Shown here: positions 7,653 through 16,634 of the stretch, one piece after another | Position numbering within the stretch: position 1 is the stretch's first letter | Layout of the letters: each line of letters begins with the position of its first letter | NCBI GenBank assembly: GCA_963575745.1 | Contig: CAUYUJ010016068.1 | Coordinates: 160,000 to 184,999, forward strand | Direction: 5' to 3' | From: Prorocentrum cordatum | Taxonomy: Eukaryota > Sar > Dinophyceae > Prorocentrales > Prorocentraceae | Length of the DNA stretch: 25,000 nt | The notes under the pieces: model-generated | What the model was told of the DNA's origin: nothing | The model's input: only the letters and a program-made list of their open reading frames with translations | Database searches by the model: none | Position numbers and translations under genes: made by a program

Positions 7653-8008
7653 AAGAATAAGAATAATAATAATAATAAAAATAAGAATAAAATAGAATAA
7701 TAATAAGAATAAGAATAATAATAAGAATACTAATACTACTAATAATACTAATATGAATAAGAATAAGAATACGAATAATAATAATAAGAATAATAATAAG
7801 AACAATAATAATACTAATAATAATGATAATGATAATACTTAAGAATAATATTAATGATAATGATAATGATGGTAATAACAATAATAATGCTACTACTACT
7901 ACTACTACTACTTCTACGTCTACTTCTACTTCTACTACTACTACTACTACTACTAATAATAATAATAATAATATTAATAATAATGATAAGAAGAAGAAGA
8001 AGAAGAAG
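7653..8008. repeat. AT-rich compound trinucleotide tract (AAT, AAG, ACT, TCT)
   Basis: About 355 bp of AAT, AAG, TAC/ACT and TCTAC variants, still in trinucleotide register, ending in six AAG units (7989-8008). It is the longest AT-rich island in a GC-rich window. Unit changes at single positions suggest an old (AAT)n tract that keeps mutating and re-expanding. Confidence 0.95.
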
Positions 8009-8410
8009 TGGAGGGTTGATTGGTTGATTGGTCACGTCGCTACGCAGGAGGCCAGGATTGGGAGGGGAATGATCGGCGATCCAGCTCGGAAAGAGGTGGC
8101 CGAACTCCCCCAACGGACAGACCGACCACCCGTCACGCCACGCGCCAATACCGCCAACCCCCGCCAAGCAGTCGAAGCCTGGCAGGTCCTCACAGCACCT
8201 ACGGCTGCGGCACCCGTTCGCTCCCGCTGTGCCCGCGCCGCGAAGGCAGGGAGGAGCGGCGGAGGGCCACTCGAGCCCACGGCGGGCTCCCCTGAGGCGT
8301 TCCGCTGCTTCCGTGCCTCCCGGAGGCTCTTCGGCGCCGCGGCCCGGTCCGCCTCGAACAGAACGGGCCAGGATGGACCACCCGAGGACTCAGGGGACCG
8401 AATCGGGGAT
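8009..8410. other. no gene recognised
   Basis: GC-rich unique sequence with overlapping frames on both strands. No domain and no shared repeat noticed. Confidence 0.4.
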
Positions 8411-8617
8411 CTTCTGACCCGCGTCAATCCTGAGCCGGGGTCGGTCAGGCCTTGCAGAATCCTGCAAGATCCTGCACCCAAACCCGGGTCAGTGCGAAGG
8501 ATCCTGCAAGATCCTGCTGGATCCTGCACCCAAGCCCGGGTCAATGCGACCCTGTCCCTGCAGGATCCTGCAAGATCCGGCGCTCTGGCTGACCCCGGTT
8601 TGTACTGACCCCCGTCC
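8411..8617 (+). repeat. GGATCCTGC repeat family, expanded copy
   Basis: CCTGCAAGATCCTGC words occur several times between 8453 and 8575, alternating with CCCGGGTCA or GGGGTCGG words. The end (8560-8616) matches 4061-4117. The start CTTCTGACCCGCGTC recalls the palindrome at 3888-3926. No ORF of note. Confidence 0.8.
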
Positions 8618-8687
8618 CAAGGCTCCCGACCGAACTTGAGCGGCTGTGGGCCGGGCGGGAGAAGCGCCGGTGTCCAAGGGGGAGGAT

Positions 8688-8725
8688 GGAGGAGGGAGGG
8701 AGGGAGGGAGAGGAGGGGGAGGGAG
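8688..8725. repeat. (GGGA)n tract
   Basis: Five to six GGGA units within a purine run. The adjoining 8726-9145 stretch holds no recognisable gene. Confidence 0.85.
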
Positions 8726-9145
8726 GAGGCACGGAGGCACAGGCAATCTCCGCCCCCTCCCGACAGGGAAGAGGGCCGAACTCTGGCGTCGATGTGACTG
8801 GGGAGGGTGACGACGTGCATGAGTGAGGAGGATGGCGGTGGCAACAGCGACCACCACCACGATCCGCCACCGTGCCTGCACGGAGTGGGCACGTTAGAAT
8901 GCCCGTCTGCTGTCTGGGACGTTCTGTAGAGTTCTTAGCTGCCCCGATACGCGACACGCAACACATATCGTATTGATGCGGAGCTCTACACGTAGGCTGA
9001 AAACGTAGGTCCGACGCGACATACTCGCCAAAACGCGGTCCAATGCGTGGAGCCCACACGCAACGCATGGACACGGACGTCTTGAACACGGGACGTATGG
9101 CGCTTCAGAACGGGAGTGCCGAGGCAACTAAGGTAGAGTTCTCTA

Positions 9146-9343
9146 TAGGGGAACGAAAAATGGCATAAACATAAAAACTCACATGTCCGCGCGGATTTCT
9201 CGGATCCGCGCTGGACCCCCTTGGCGGCGCCTCCGGTCCTGCTCCTGGCGCGCTCCGCGCGCCAGGGAGGGGGGTCCAGCGCCGATCCGAGAAATCCGCG
9301 CGGACCTCCGAGTTTTATGTTTATGCCACTTTTCGTTCCCCTA
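9146..9343. mobile_element. MITE, family F, long near-perfect inverted arms, TA flanks
   Basis: A 198-bp foldback. Both arms, about 75 bp each, run TAGGGGAACGAAAA, TGGCATAAACATAAAA, CTC, GTCCGCGCGGATTTCTCGGA, GCGCTGGACCCCC with only a few differences. The spacer is about 45 bp. TA stands at each end, consistent with TA target duplication. The high arm identity points to a recent insertion or to arms kept alike by gene conversion. No transposase ORF. The inner 40-bp arm motif is scattered elsewhere (2368, 2750, 5044). Confidence 0.9.
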
Positions 9344-9373
9344 CATTCGGGGCGTTGACCTCAGGAACCCTAA

Positions 9374-9613
9374 ATAAGGAACGAGGCCCCTTTTTTGTCC
9401 ATAACTTGAACTTCGATTCCCTATCGAAAACAGAAGGAAAACCTGAGGCAAGCTGTGAAACACTTGAGGAACGCGGAGCCCCTCCCCAACCAAAAGGGTT
9501 CCTTCTTCAGGGCCCCGACTGTACAGCTTGTCCTGGGTCGTCCTCGCGTCGTCCATGGGAAGTCGAAGTTTGTTCGACCCATGGAAGAAAAAAGGGGCCG
9601 CGCTCCTTGCTCG
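9374..9613. mobile_element. imperfect inverted-repeat element with AAGGAACGAGGCCCC ends
   Basis: The left end AAGGAACGAGGCCCCTTTTT and the complement of the right end AAGGAGCGCGGCCCCTTTTT pair. The pairing continues weakly inward through TTGAAC and TTCGATTCCC-like blocks for about 50 bp. Near the right end is a separate hairpin (TCCATGGG and CCCATGGA, 9552-9585). The left end word also occurs at 3691 and 3791. Two further degraded words lie inside, so the structure may instead be two inverted single repeats. Confidence 0.5.
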
Positions 9614-9827
9614 GGGTTCTCTCTATGGCAGGCCCCCCCCCCCTCGCCGCGCGCACCTGCCGAAAGCCGTCCTCGGCGTGGCCGTCGTCGTCGTCGTCGT
9701 CGCCGCCGCCGCCGTCGTTGCCGGCGGCGGCGGCCTGCCTCTCCCGAGGGGCGCGGCGCCCTCCCCGGGCCGGCCGCCCCGCCCGCCGCCTCGCCGCGCG
9801 GTCCACTGTGAAAGGCCCCCCCCCCCC
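9614..9827. other. no gene recognised; GC-rich with short (GTC) and (GCC) runs
   Basis: 9680-9735 has imperfect GTC/GCC units. The rest is Pro/Arg/Ala-coding composition in all frames with no domain. Confidence 0.4.
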
Positions 9828-9901
9828 CACACACACACACACACACACACACACAAATAAACACACACAGACACACACACGCACACAGACACACACACAC
9901 A

Positions 9902-9949
<48 letters not shown>

Positions 9950-9967
9950 CACACACACACGCACACG

Positions 9968-10003
<36 letters not shown>

Positions 10004-10023
10004 AATACACACACAAGTACACA
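9828..10023. repeat. (CA)n microsatellite with CACG, CAGA and CAAA variants
   Basis: About 195 bp of CA dinucleotides with variant units. The plus strand reads Thr-His repeats and the minus strand Cys-Val repeats, neither meaningful. Alternating purine-pyrimidine DNA of this length can adopt Z-form. Confidence 0.97.
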
Positions 10024-10244
10024 CAGAGAACAGGATTCACCACGGTTTCCCATATGTTCTCTGGGTCTTTGTCTCCCCCCCCACTTCCCACATCTTCCCA
10101 TCTTTCCTGGGGAATCGACGATGCATCCTGCCTGTGTGTCTTTGCCTCTCCTGGCAATCCTCGCGGTGCGCGCGCCGCCAGGCTCCCGCCCGCCGGGTGT
10201 CCTCCCGCTCGTCTCCTCGGCGCGCTGCGTCCCCCGCTCTGCCT

Positions 10245-10440
10245 CGGCCCAGGGAGCTCCCAAAGACGGCCTCGGCTGCCCCCCACGACGGCCTCCCAGG
10301 CAGGCCTCGAGGCGGCTCCAGGCCGGCCTCGGAGAGCGCTCCGAGGGAGCCCAAGACCGCCCGATGGCCTCCCAGGACGGCCCGGGACGGCCTCAAGACG
10401 GTCCCACGAGGCCCCCCGAACCAGGGCACTGCGGACCAGG
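10245..10440 (-). repeat. C-rich copy of the GGCCNTCTTGGG-type degenerate array
   Basis: Units like GACGGCCTCCCAGGCAGGCC and CAAGACGGTCCCACGAGGCC repeat at about 10-11 bp. This is the reverse complement of the G/T-rich arrays found from 12 to 22 kb. 10024-10244 holds no recognisable gene. Confidence 0.7.
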
Positions 10441-10515
10441 ACTTTTTGGACACTCCACCGGGGGAGAACGGAGAACGGAGAGGGTTTCGACCCCATGGCT
10501 GCAATTTTCCATGTT

Positions 10516-10645
10516 CTCGTCGTCGTCGTCGCCGTCGCCGTCGTCGTCGCCGTCGTCGTCCTCGTCCTCGTCCTCGTCGTCGTCGACCTCCTCCTCCTCC
10601 TCCACCTCCTCCTCCTCCTCCTCGTCGTCGTCGTCCTCGATCTCG
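10516..10645. repeat. (GTC)n, (CTC)n compound microsatellite
   Basis: GTC/GCC units change to CTC at about 10590 and back to GTC, all in one trinucleotide register. Confidence 0.95.
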
Positions 10646-10814
10646 CCAGCGTCCTGGTTTACACAAGACCCCGTTGAGGGGGCCCTGCCCGGCCCGCACG
10701 CCCTCGGGCCCCGTCGGTGGCTGCACCCTCGCGCCCTACGCGCGCGCGAGCACTCCAAGGCGGCAGCCTGTGAGGCCAAAAGCCTGCCGAGCACCGAAGG
10801 CGAATCCTGCCACG

Positions 10815-11589
10815 CCTGCCTGCTCGCACGCGCCGGCACCGGCGTTGTAGTCCGTGCCGCTGGGCTCCATTGCCGCCTCGCGCAGCTCGCCAAGCAAGGA
10901 CAGCACGTGCTGCCACTGCCGGAACTGCTGGCACGCACTGATCCCGGCGCTGTAACTGACGGCGTCCAGGCCGAACTTCGCCTCCCACATCTCCCTGAGC
11001 AGCGCGAGCCCCTGCTCCCACTGCGCACCCTTCCCGCACGCGCTGATGGCTGCCCCGTACGCGATAACATCCCCCGCCAGCCTCACCTCCCACATTTCGC
11101 TGAGCAGCGAGGCCGCCTGCTGCCACCGCCCACCCGTCGCGCACGCGCTGATTCCGGCAGTGCAGCTGACAAGATCCAGCGCAAAGCTCGCCTGGCGCAG
11201 CTCGCCAAGCAGTGACAGGGCACGCTGCCACTGCCCAGCTTTCCCGCACGCCTTGACTGCGGCACTGTAGCTGACAACATTTGGTTCCAAGTGTGCCTCG
11301 CACAGCCCCCTCAACAATGATAAAGCATGCTCCCACTGGCCGCCCTTCTCGCACGCGCTGACCCCAGCGCTGCAACTGACGACATCTGGCTCCAGCTTAT
11401 TATCCCGCATCTCGTCGAGTAACGACAGTGCAGGCAACCATTGCCTACACTTTTCGCACGCGCTGATTGCAGCGTTGTAGCTGATGACATCTGGCTTCAG
11501 CATCGCCTCCCACAACATGCCGATCAGCATCAATGCCTGCTGCCACTGCTCGCCCTTCTCGCACACGCTGATTCCAACATTGTAGGTGA
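10815..11589 (-). CDS. PPR protein, exon with seven and a half PPR repeats
   Basis: PPR proteins are helical-repeat RNA-binding proteins that usually act on plastid or mitochondrial transcripts. After the partial first codon come seven 35-residue repeats in unbroken register (VTYNVGISVCEKGEQWQQAL, ISYNAAISACEKCRQWLPAL, VSCSAGVSACEKGGQWEHAL and so on) and the first 14 residues of an eighth (TDYNAGAGACEQAG). The open frame extends to 11806 and 10736, but the repeat pattern begins abruptly after an AG at 11590-11591 and ends abruptly near 10815, where CAGGCAGGCGTGG offers a GC-type donor. I therefore read this as one internal exon. Upstream residues are Pro/Ser-rich and look like intron. A hairpin lies just before the acceptor. 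There is no E or DYW editing domain in this exon, and no 5' exon or transit peptide could be identified. The family assignment is secure; exact exon ends are inferred. Confidence 0.85.
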
Positions 11590-11600
11590 CTAGGGCTGAC

Positions 11601-11619
11601 CCGCGGCCCCCGGCCGCGG
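11601..11619 (-). promoter_or_regulatory. hairpin 9 nt upstream of the 3' splice site of the PPR exon
   Basis: An 8-bp perfect stem, CCGCGGCC and GGCCGCGG with a 3-nt loop. On the minus strand it is followed by GTCAGCCCT and the AG acceptor. Two dead PPR exons (near 15212 and 16676) have a hairpin of different sequence in the same place, followed by nearly the same linker. Confidence 0.6.
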
Positions 11620-11979
11620 AGTTTGCCCGCCCTGGCGTGCACGTGGAAATGGAGCGTCTCTGGGGCCTCGCGGGTAAGGGGAGGTTGGAAGGGGACGTTG
11701 TGGATGGAGGTGGGCGCTGGAGGGGAAGGTGGGCGAGGGATGCAGGCAAGCAGGCCTGAAGGCAGGAACGCAGTGGTGGAGGCGGTGTCAGTGGAAGCAC
11801 ACCCATGTAGGCATGACATGGTGTGGACAGAAGCTGTTTCTGACGCCGCAGTCTGTGTTCATCATAGCTTCTGCGGGAAAGGTAGCCGTGAGAAGTTGAT
11901 CTGCTCTTCGCTGGGGCCGAATGATAATTTCATCTGTCCATGTGGTGACAATGGGACCAGTGGGCGCGGCCTAGGAGGC
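11620..11979. other. probable intron sequence upstream of the PPR exon
   Basis: No gene or repeat recognised. The minus frame entering the PPR exon is open here but Pro/Ser-rich and unlike PPR, so I treat it as intron. 11640-11800 is G-rich on the plus strand. Confidence 0.4.
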
Positions 11980-12425
11980 CCGCAAGAGGTGGGCGAGACG
12001 GGACTCCCTAAGAAGGGCCCCCTTGGGGCTCACCTGGAGGCCCCCCTGGGCCGTCTTGGGAGCCTCCTGGCCTGCCTTGGGGGCCTCTGGGGCTGTCGTG
12101 GGGCTCCCAAGAGTGCTCTGAGGCCGTCTTGGCGCCGCCGCCCCCTGGAGCCTCTCGGAGCCGTCCCGTTGGCCATTCTTGGCTGCTCTTGGGGCTGTCT
12201 TGGGTGCGTCCTGGGCCGCCGGGGTCGTGTGGGGCTCTTTGGGGGCCTCTGGGCGCGTCTTGGGGCGTGGTGGAGGTCCTGGTTTGGGGTCGTGGCTTGG
12301 GGTCTTCTGGGGCCAGCTTGGGCGCCTCGTGGGCCATCTTGGGGCGCTTGGAGGCCTGGTGGGCCGTCCTGGGGCGGTCTTGTGGGTATCGTCGGCCGTC
12401 TTGGAGCGTCGGCCAGCCGAGAAGG
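11980..12425 (+). repeat. G/T-rich degenerate array (GGGGCCTCTTGGG type)
   Basis: Words such as CTTGGGGC, GGCCGTCTTGG and GGGGCCTCTGG repeat at roughly 10-11 bp, with strong G excess on the plus strand. Protein frames read (G/S-W-A/G) or (R-P-P-R) patterns and are not genes. The adjoining TTTGAAAAACC..CCGAGGAACCCC (12440-12475) faintly resembles the core found at 14898 and 16363. Confidence 0.75.
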
Positions 12426-12512
12426 CGAAACGGCAAAACTCTTTGAAAAACCAGTGAGACATTACGCCACCGAGGAACCCCACATACCTATTGTATTTCC
12501 CATGTGTACCAT

Positions 12513-12778
12513 CGGTGCTTCTGCTGCTGCTGCTCCTCCTTCTTCTCCTCGGTGTCCTCCTCCTGCTGCTGCTGATGCTGCTGATGCTGCTTCTGCTGCT
12601 GCTGCTGCGTCTGCTGCTGCAGCTGCTGCTGCTGCCGCTGCTGCTGCCCCACCTCCCCGTCCTCCTCCTCCTCCTCCTCCTCCTCCTCCTCCTCCTCATT
12701 CTCCTGCTCCTCCTCCTCCTCCTCCTTTTCCTCCTCCTCCTCCTCCTCCTCCTCCTCTACCTCCTCCCCCTACCTCCC
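12513..12778. repeat. (CTG)n then (CTC)n microsatellite
   Basis: CTG/CTT/GCT units from about 12515 change near 12655 to CTC units up to the minisatellite. All six frames read homopolymer-like runs. Confidence 0.95.
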
Positions 12779-12779
12779 A

Positions 12780-13460
12780 GCGCACCCCCTGTGGCGTCGA
12801 GGACATGCCACGCCTGCCACGCCCTGGGAGCCTGCAGCGCATAGGGCCCCCACCCCCAGCGCACCCCCTTGTGGCGTCGAGGAAGTGCCACGCCTGCCAC
12901 GTCCTGGGAGCCTGCAGCGCATAGGGCCCCCACCCCCAGCGCACCCCTTGTGGCGTCGACGAAATGCCACGCCTGCCACGCCCCGAAAGCCTGCAACGCG
13001 TAGGGCCCCCACCCCCAGCGCCCCCTTTTGTGGCGTCGAGGAAATGCCACGCCTGCCACGCCCCGAGAGCCTGCAACGCATCGCCCCCCCCCCACCCCCC
13101 CCGGCGCACCCCCTGTGGCGTCGAGGGAATGCCACGCCTGCCACGCCTTGGGAACCTGCAGCGCGTAGGGCCCCCACCCCCAGCGCACCCTCTGTGGCGT
13201 CGAGGAAATGCCACGCCTGCCACGCCCTGGGAGCCTGCAACGCATAGGGCCCCCACCCCCAGCGCACCCCCTCTGGTGTCGAGGAAGTGCCACGCCTGCC
13301 ACGCCCTGGGAGCCTGCAGCGCATAGGGCCCCCCCCAGCGCACCCCCTGGGGCGTCGAGGAAGTGCCACGCCTGCCACGGCCTGGGAGCCTGCAGCGCAT
13401 AGGGCCCCCACCCCCAGCGCACCCCCTCTGGCGTCGAGGAAGTGCCACGCCTGCTATGCC
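12780..13460. repeat. 79-bp minisatellite, nine copies
   Basis: Units start at 12780, 12859, 12939, 13018, 13104, 13183, 13262, 13338 and 13417 (the last partial), with spacings of 76-86 and mostly 79 bp. Each unit runs GCGCACCCCCTGTGGCGTCG, AGGAAATGCCACGCCTGCCA, CGCCCTGGGAGCCTGCAGCG, CATAGGGCCCCCACCCCCA. Because 79 is not a multiple of three, the same peptide cycles through all three frames; three long overlapping minus frames result, and none is a gene. The unit contains a doubled TGCCACGCC. Confidence 0.97.
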
Positions 13461-13991
13461 TGGACGACCGTCGTGCATAACGGCCATATCGGGACGTGTC
13501 TCATGTGGGTGCCCACTATGTGGCGCACACGTCGTGGATGTGTGATGCAGTGAACACGCCAGGCGCGCACTAGCGTTGTATGGTGTGTGTGGGTTGTGTG
13601 CGAATGTGTGCATGCGTGCGGCTGTATGTAGACGCGTGTGTCATGTACTTGCCGTGCATGTGTTGAGCGCGGGTAAGGAGAGGAAGAAGAGGGAGGATGG
13701 GGAGGTGAGAGGAGACGCGGGTGCGCCGCGGCAGGGAAAAACACCCAAACCCCACGAAACATGCGGGGAATGAAAGATTTGGGCCTCTGGGGGCATGCGT
13801 CGGGGCACTGTTGGAGGCTCGTGGCGGCCTCTGTTGGACCACGCCTGCTGTTCTCACCTGAGATTGCGGATGCGTCCGTCAGCCTCGGCGACGTGAAGCA
13901 CAGCGCTTGCAGGAGCCAGGCGGCCAGAACGCGCCGCCCGTCCAGGCGCGCGCGCGCCGCCGCCGCTGGCGTCCACGTCGCGGCCGCCGCG
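13461..13991. other. no gene recognised; TG-rich stretch 13575-13680
   Basis: The minus strand has a 278-codon frame from 14290 to 13454, but it passes through the GAC tract and has no domain. 13575-13680 is loosely (TG)n. Confidence 0.4.
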
Positions 13992-14088
13992 GCGGGGGCC
14001 TGGGCCTTGGCTCTGGCGGCGTCGTCGACGACGACGACGACGACGGGGGCGACGACGACGCCGGCGACAACGTCGACGACGACGCCGG
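13992..14088 (+). repeat. GC-rich/(GAC) duplication, copy 1
   Basis: GCGGGGGCCTGGGCCTTGGC, then TCTGGCGGCGTCGTCGACGA, is repeated at 14304-14396 (GCGGGGGACTGGGCCTTAGC, then TCAGGTGGCGTCGTCGACGA), offset 312 bp, including the internal GGCGACAACG block. Both end in GAC runs. One plus frame gives GLGLGSGGVVDDDD and GLGLSSGGVVDDDD, so a coding origin is conceivable but unsupported. Confidence 0.75.
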
Positions 14089-14303
14089 GGATCGAGTCTT
14101 TAAAGTAGGAGTCCGGAAGCAGATCCCGGGGCAGCAAGTCTTTAAGCACCATCGCTGGGGTGGTGACTTTTGTAACGGATCCTGTGCCGTCGCCAGGGGG
14201 GGGACAAACCTTGCTTAGAAATGTTTGCTTTTCATGCGGTCGGCTGAGGTGGCCCCGAAGCAGCTCTCTGCTACGTCTTATATGCCTCACACGTCTAGCC
14301 GCA

Positions 14304-14402
14304 GCGGGGGACTGGGCCTTAGCTCAGGTGGCGTCGTCGACGACGACGACGGCGGCGACGAAGACGCTGGCGACAACGACGACGACGACGACGACGACGA
14401 AG
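14304..14402 (+). repeat. GC-rich/(GAC) duplication, copy 2
   Basis: Partner of 13992-14088, differing by scattered substitutions and a longer terminal GAC run. Confidence 0.75.
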
Positions 14403-14514
14403 CGCCGACCACGATGACCCCGACCACACCGACCCCGGGCCTGCAAGAGGGGCCTGCCAGAGGGAAGAAGGCAACGTCTCCAGCGGGGAGCTTTTCGTAA
14501 TCGGGGCTGCTTGG

Positions 14515-15145
14515 GGCGTCCATGGCTGTCTTGACGGCGTCCCGTGTGGCCCGCCTGAGGCTATTTTGGAAGTCCTTTTTGGTCTTTCTTGAAGCGCGCT
14601 GGAGCCGTCCTGGAGGGCTCCGGAGCCGTCTTGAGGCACTCCGGCCGCCTCGGGGCTCTCTGGAAGCCCTCGCAAGCTTTCTCGGGGACCTCTTCCGGCC
14701 CTCTCGGGGCTCTCTTATAGGAGCCTCTTGGGGCTCTCCGGGGCCTCTCTTGGGCCGTCTTGGCGCTCTCGGGGGCCGTCTTCGGGCTGTCTTGAGCCGG
14801 CCTGAGGCCGTCTTGGGGGTGTTTGGGTCCGTGTTGGGGCGGACTTGCAGGGGTGCGGGGCCGTCCTGGATGCTGTGCACACCCAAAACGCGAGTGAGCC
14901 GAACATGTACATTTTCCCACAGGAATCAAACGATTTGTGCCTCGTGGGGCCTCTCTCGGGGGCCTCTTGGGGCGGCTTGCGGAGATCTTTGGCCGCCTTT
15001 GGCCGCCCTGAGGCCGTCTCCAAAGCGAGCGAAGCCGATTTTCGGGAGCGTGGGACCGTCCGCTGAGCCATCGGGGCACTCCGAAGACTCCGAGGCGGCC
15101 CGGATGGTCCCGAGAGTCCCCCTGGAGGGGCCCGGAGGGGGGCCC
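14515..15145 (+). repeat. composite unit X1: G/T-rich array with a 46-bp core
   Basis: GGGGCTCTCTTGGGCCGTC-type units flank a non-array core at 14898-14943 (GCCGAACATGTACATTTTCC, then CACAGGAATCAAACGATTTG, then TGCCTC). The core is 36/46 identical to 16363-16408. The unit is bounded on the right by a decayed PPR exon start (15150-15212). The core to hairpin distance is about 320 bp, nearly the same in unit X2. Confidence 0.7.
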
Positions 15146-15149
15146 AGAT

Positions 15150-15212
15150 GAGCCGGTTCGCTGCCACTCCGGGCCTCTCCTACGCGCTGAATCGGCCATT
15201 GTAGGAGAGATT
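15150..15212 (-). pseudogene. decayed PPR exon start (X1)
   Basis: Read on the minus strand, TCCTACAATGGCCGATTCAG, then CGCGTAGGAG, aligns with the S-Y-N-A-A-I-S-A-C-E start of a PPR repeat, but the Cys codon has become TAG. A frame shift later, G-P-E-W-Q-R remains from G-G-Q-W-Q-R. The acceptor equivalent to that of the 11589 exon reads AA instead of AG. Array sequence follows at once. A short relic, recognised mainly by position and motif. Confidence 0.55.
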
Positions 15213-15222
15213 AGGGCGAACC

Positions 15223-15239
15223 CGTGGACTTCGTCCACG
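15223..15239 (-). promoter_or_regulatory. hairpin next to dead 3' splice site (X1)
   Basis: CGTGGAC and GTCCACG with a 3-nt loop. On the minus strand it is followed by GGTTCGCCCTAA, compared with GTCAGCCCTAG at the live exon. Confidence 0.55.
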
Positions 15240-15589
15240 TCATCTTGGTCCAGTCTTGGCTCGAGAAGGCCGTCTTGGGCCTGTCTTCGCTCGAAATGGC
15301 GAGAAGGTGGAAATCGTTCAAAAACCATGGAAGAATCAATGATTTCGTTTGCCGCGGCTCGTCTGGAGCGTCTTCGAGCGGTCTTGGGCCGTCTCGGAGG
15401 CCTTCTTGGACCGCTTCCTTCTCTTCGTCCACCTTCCGATCTACCTCCGCCTAGACAGCCTTCGGAGCGTCACAGACGGCTATGGTGGGTCTGCGGTGTA
15501 CGTCTCGCCGCTTGTCAATTTTGAAAAGCACCTGGGGCCTTGAAAAAGGTACCCGGAGGGCTCTGGTGACTTTTTTCCGGTTGCCTCTT
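15240..15589. other. array-like sequence with a weak fourth core
   Basis: GTCTTGGGCC words recur, and the complement of 15297-15345 contains AAATCATTGATTC, similar to the core's AAATCGTTTGATTC. No gene recognised. Confidence 0.4.
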
Positions 15590-16600
15590 CGAAGCCTGAT
15601 GGCGGGCGCTGCCGTCTCCTTGGGAACGGTTAGTGGGCCTCTCGGGGTTTCTTTTCGAGCTCCTGGGGGCCTGTTGGGGCCTCGTTGGCTGTCTTGCGGC
15701 CTCCTAGGGGCCTCTTGGGGCCCTCTTGGGCCGTCTTGCGGCCTCCTGGGGGCCTTTTCTCTTTAATTTTTTGTTGGGCGCCTCTAGGGCCGTTCCCGGG
15801 CTGTCCCCCCGAGCCTCTTCCGGGGGACAGCCCAGGAAATCAATTGTGCTTGCGCGCTGTGCGTGCGTGCTCCTGTGTGAGAGGTCGGAAAGGTGTCCCG
15901 ACGTCACCGCTCGTTCTTGGGAGCTGTGCCTGGAAGAGCTCTCTACGCTGCGTCTCGCTCTTGGGAGCCTTGGTGAGAAGAGCTTTGTACTTCACCGATC
16001 GCTCTTTTAGTGGGCGTCTCTGGGCCTGCTTGGTGGTCCTTGTGTTTTTTTTGTCAGCCATTCTAAAGCTTTTCTGGGCTGTTCTAGGAGCGTTTTGGGA
16101 CGTTTTTGGGGCCTTTTTGGGGCCGTCGCGGGGCGTCCGGGAGGCCTTGGACCGTCTTGGAGCTCTCTTGAGGCTGCCTGAGGCCGTCTTGGGAGCCTCT
16201 TGGGCCCCCTCGGAGCTCTCTTGGGGCCGTCTTGGGGTTCTGTGAGGCCGTTTCAGGGCTCTCTGGCGTCTTGGGGCTCTTGTGGGCCGTCTTGGAGCCC
16301 TCTTAGGGGCCGCTGGCGTCTTCTTGGAGCGATTTGGGAGGCCTCTTGGCGTGTCCGGGCATGCTGAAAATATACGTTGTCCCATCGGAATTTGACGATT
16401 TGTGCCTCTTTGGCGTGCGCTCGGGGCCCTCTATAGGGCGTCTTCGCGGCCTCTTGGATCGTCGTGGAGCCCCCCCGAAAGCTTCGGGCCGTCGTGGGCC
16501 GACCCACTGAGGCCGTCTTGGAGCGCTCTTGGACGGTCTGGGAACCCCTCTGGAGCGCCTCTGGGACCGGCCTGAGCAATTCAGCCCCGTGGTGGCACAC
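15590..16600 (+). repeat. composite unit X2: long G/T-rich array with core
   Basis: Regular decamer-like units (CTCTTGGGGC, GTCTTGCGGC, CTCCTGGGGGC around 15650-15760). Less regular sequence follows, then array again around the 46-bp core at 16363-16408. The right border is a second decayed PPR exon start. No ORF in it has a domain. Confidence 0.75.
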
Positions 16601-16634
16601 GAAGCGATTTTGTGCACAAGAGGCCCTGTGAGCC

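Noticed and set aside
6508-7881. 457-codon minus frame, the longest in the window
   Set aside because: Ile/Ser runs come from the AAT-rich tract and the rest is an off-frame reading of the Ala-rich ORF, rich in Arg/Pro/Ser/Trp.
9355-10677. 440-codon plus frame, the longest on the plus strand
   Set aside because: It crosses an inverted-repeat element, the (CA)n tract and (GTC)n tracts; every recognisable part is repeat-derived.
12780-13460. Possible CRISPR array
   Set aside because: Repeats are contiguous with no unique spacers and the genome is eukaryotic; it is a tandem minisatellite.
12696-13613. Three overlapping minus frames over the 79-bp minisatellite
   Set aside because: The same peptide appears in all three frames because the period is not a multiple of three.
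14522-15151. 209-codon plus frame in unit X1
   Set aside because: Reads the degenerate array (R-L-G-A-L and S-R-G-S-L patterns), not a protein family.
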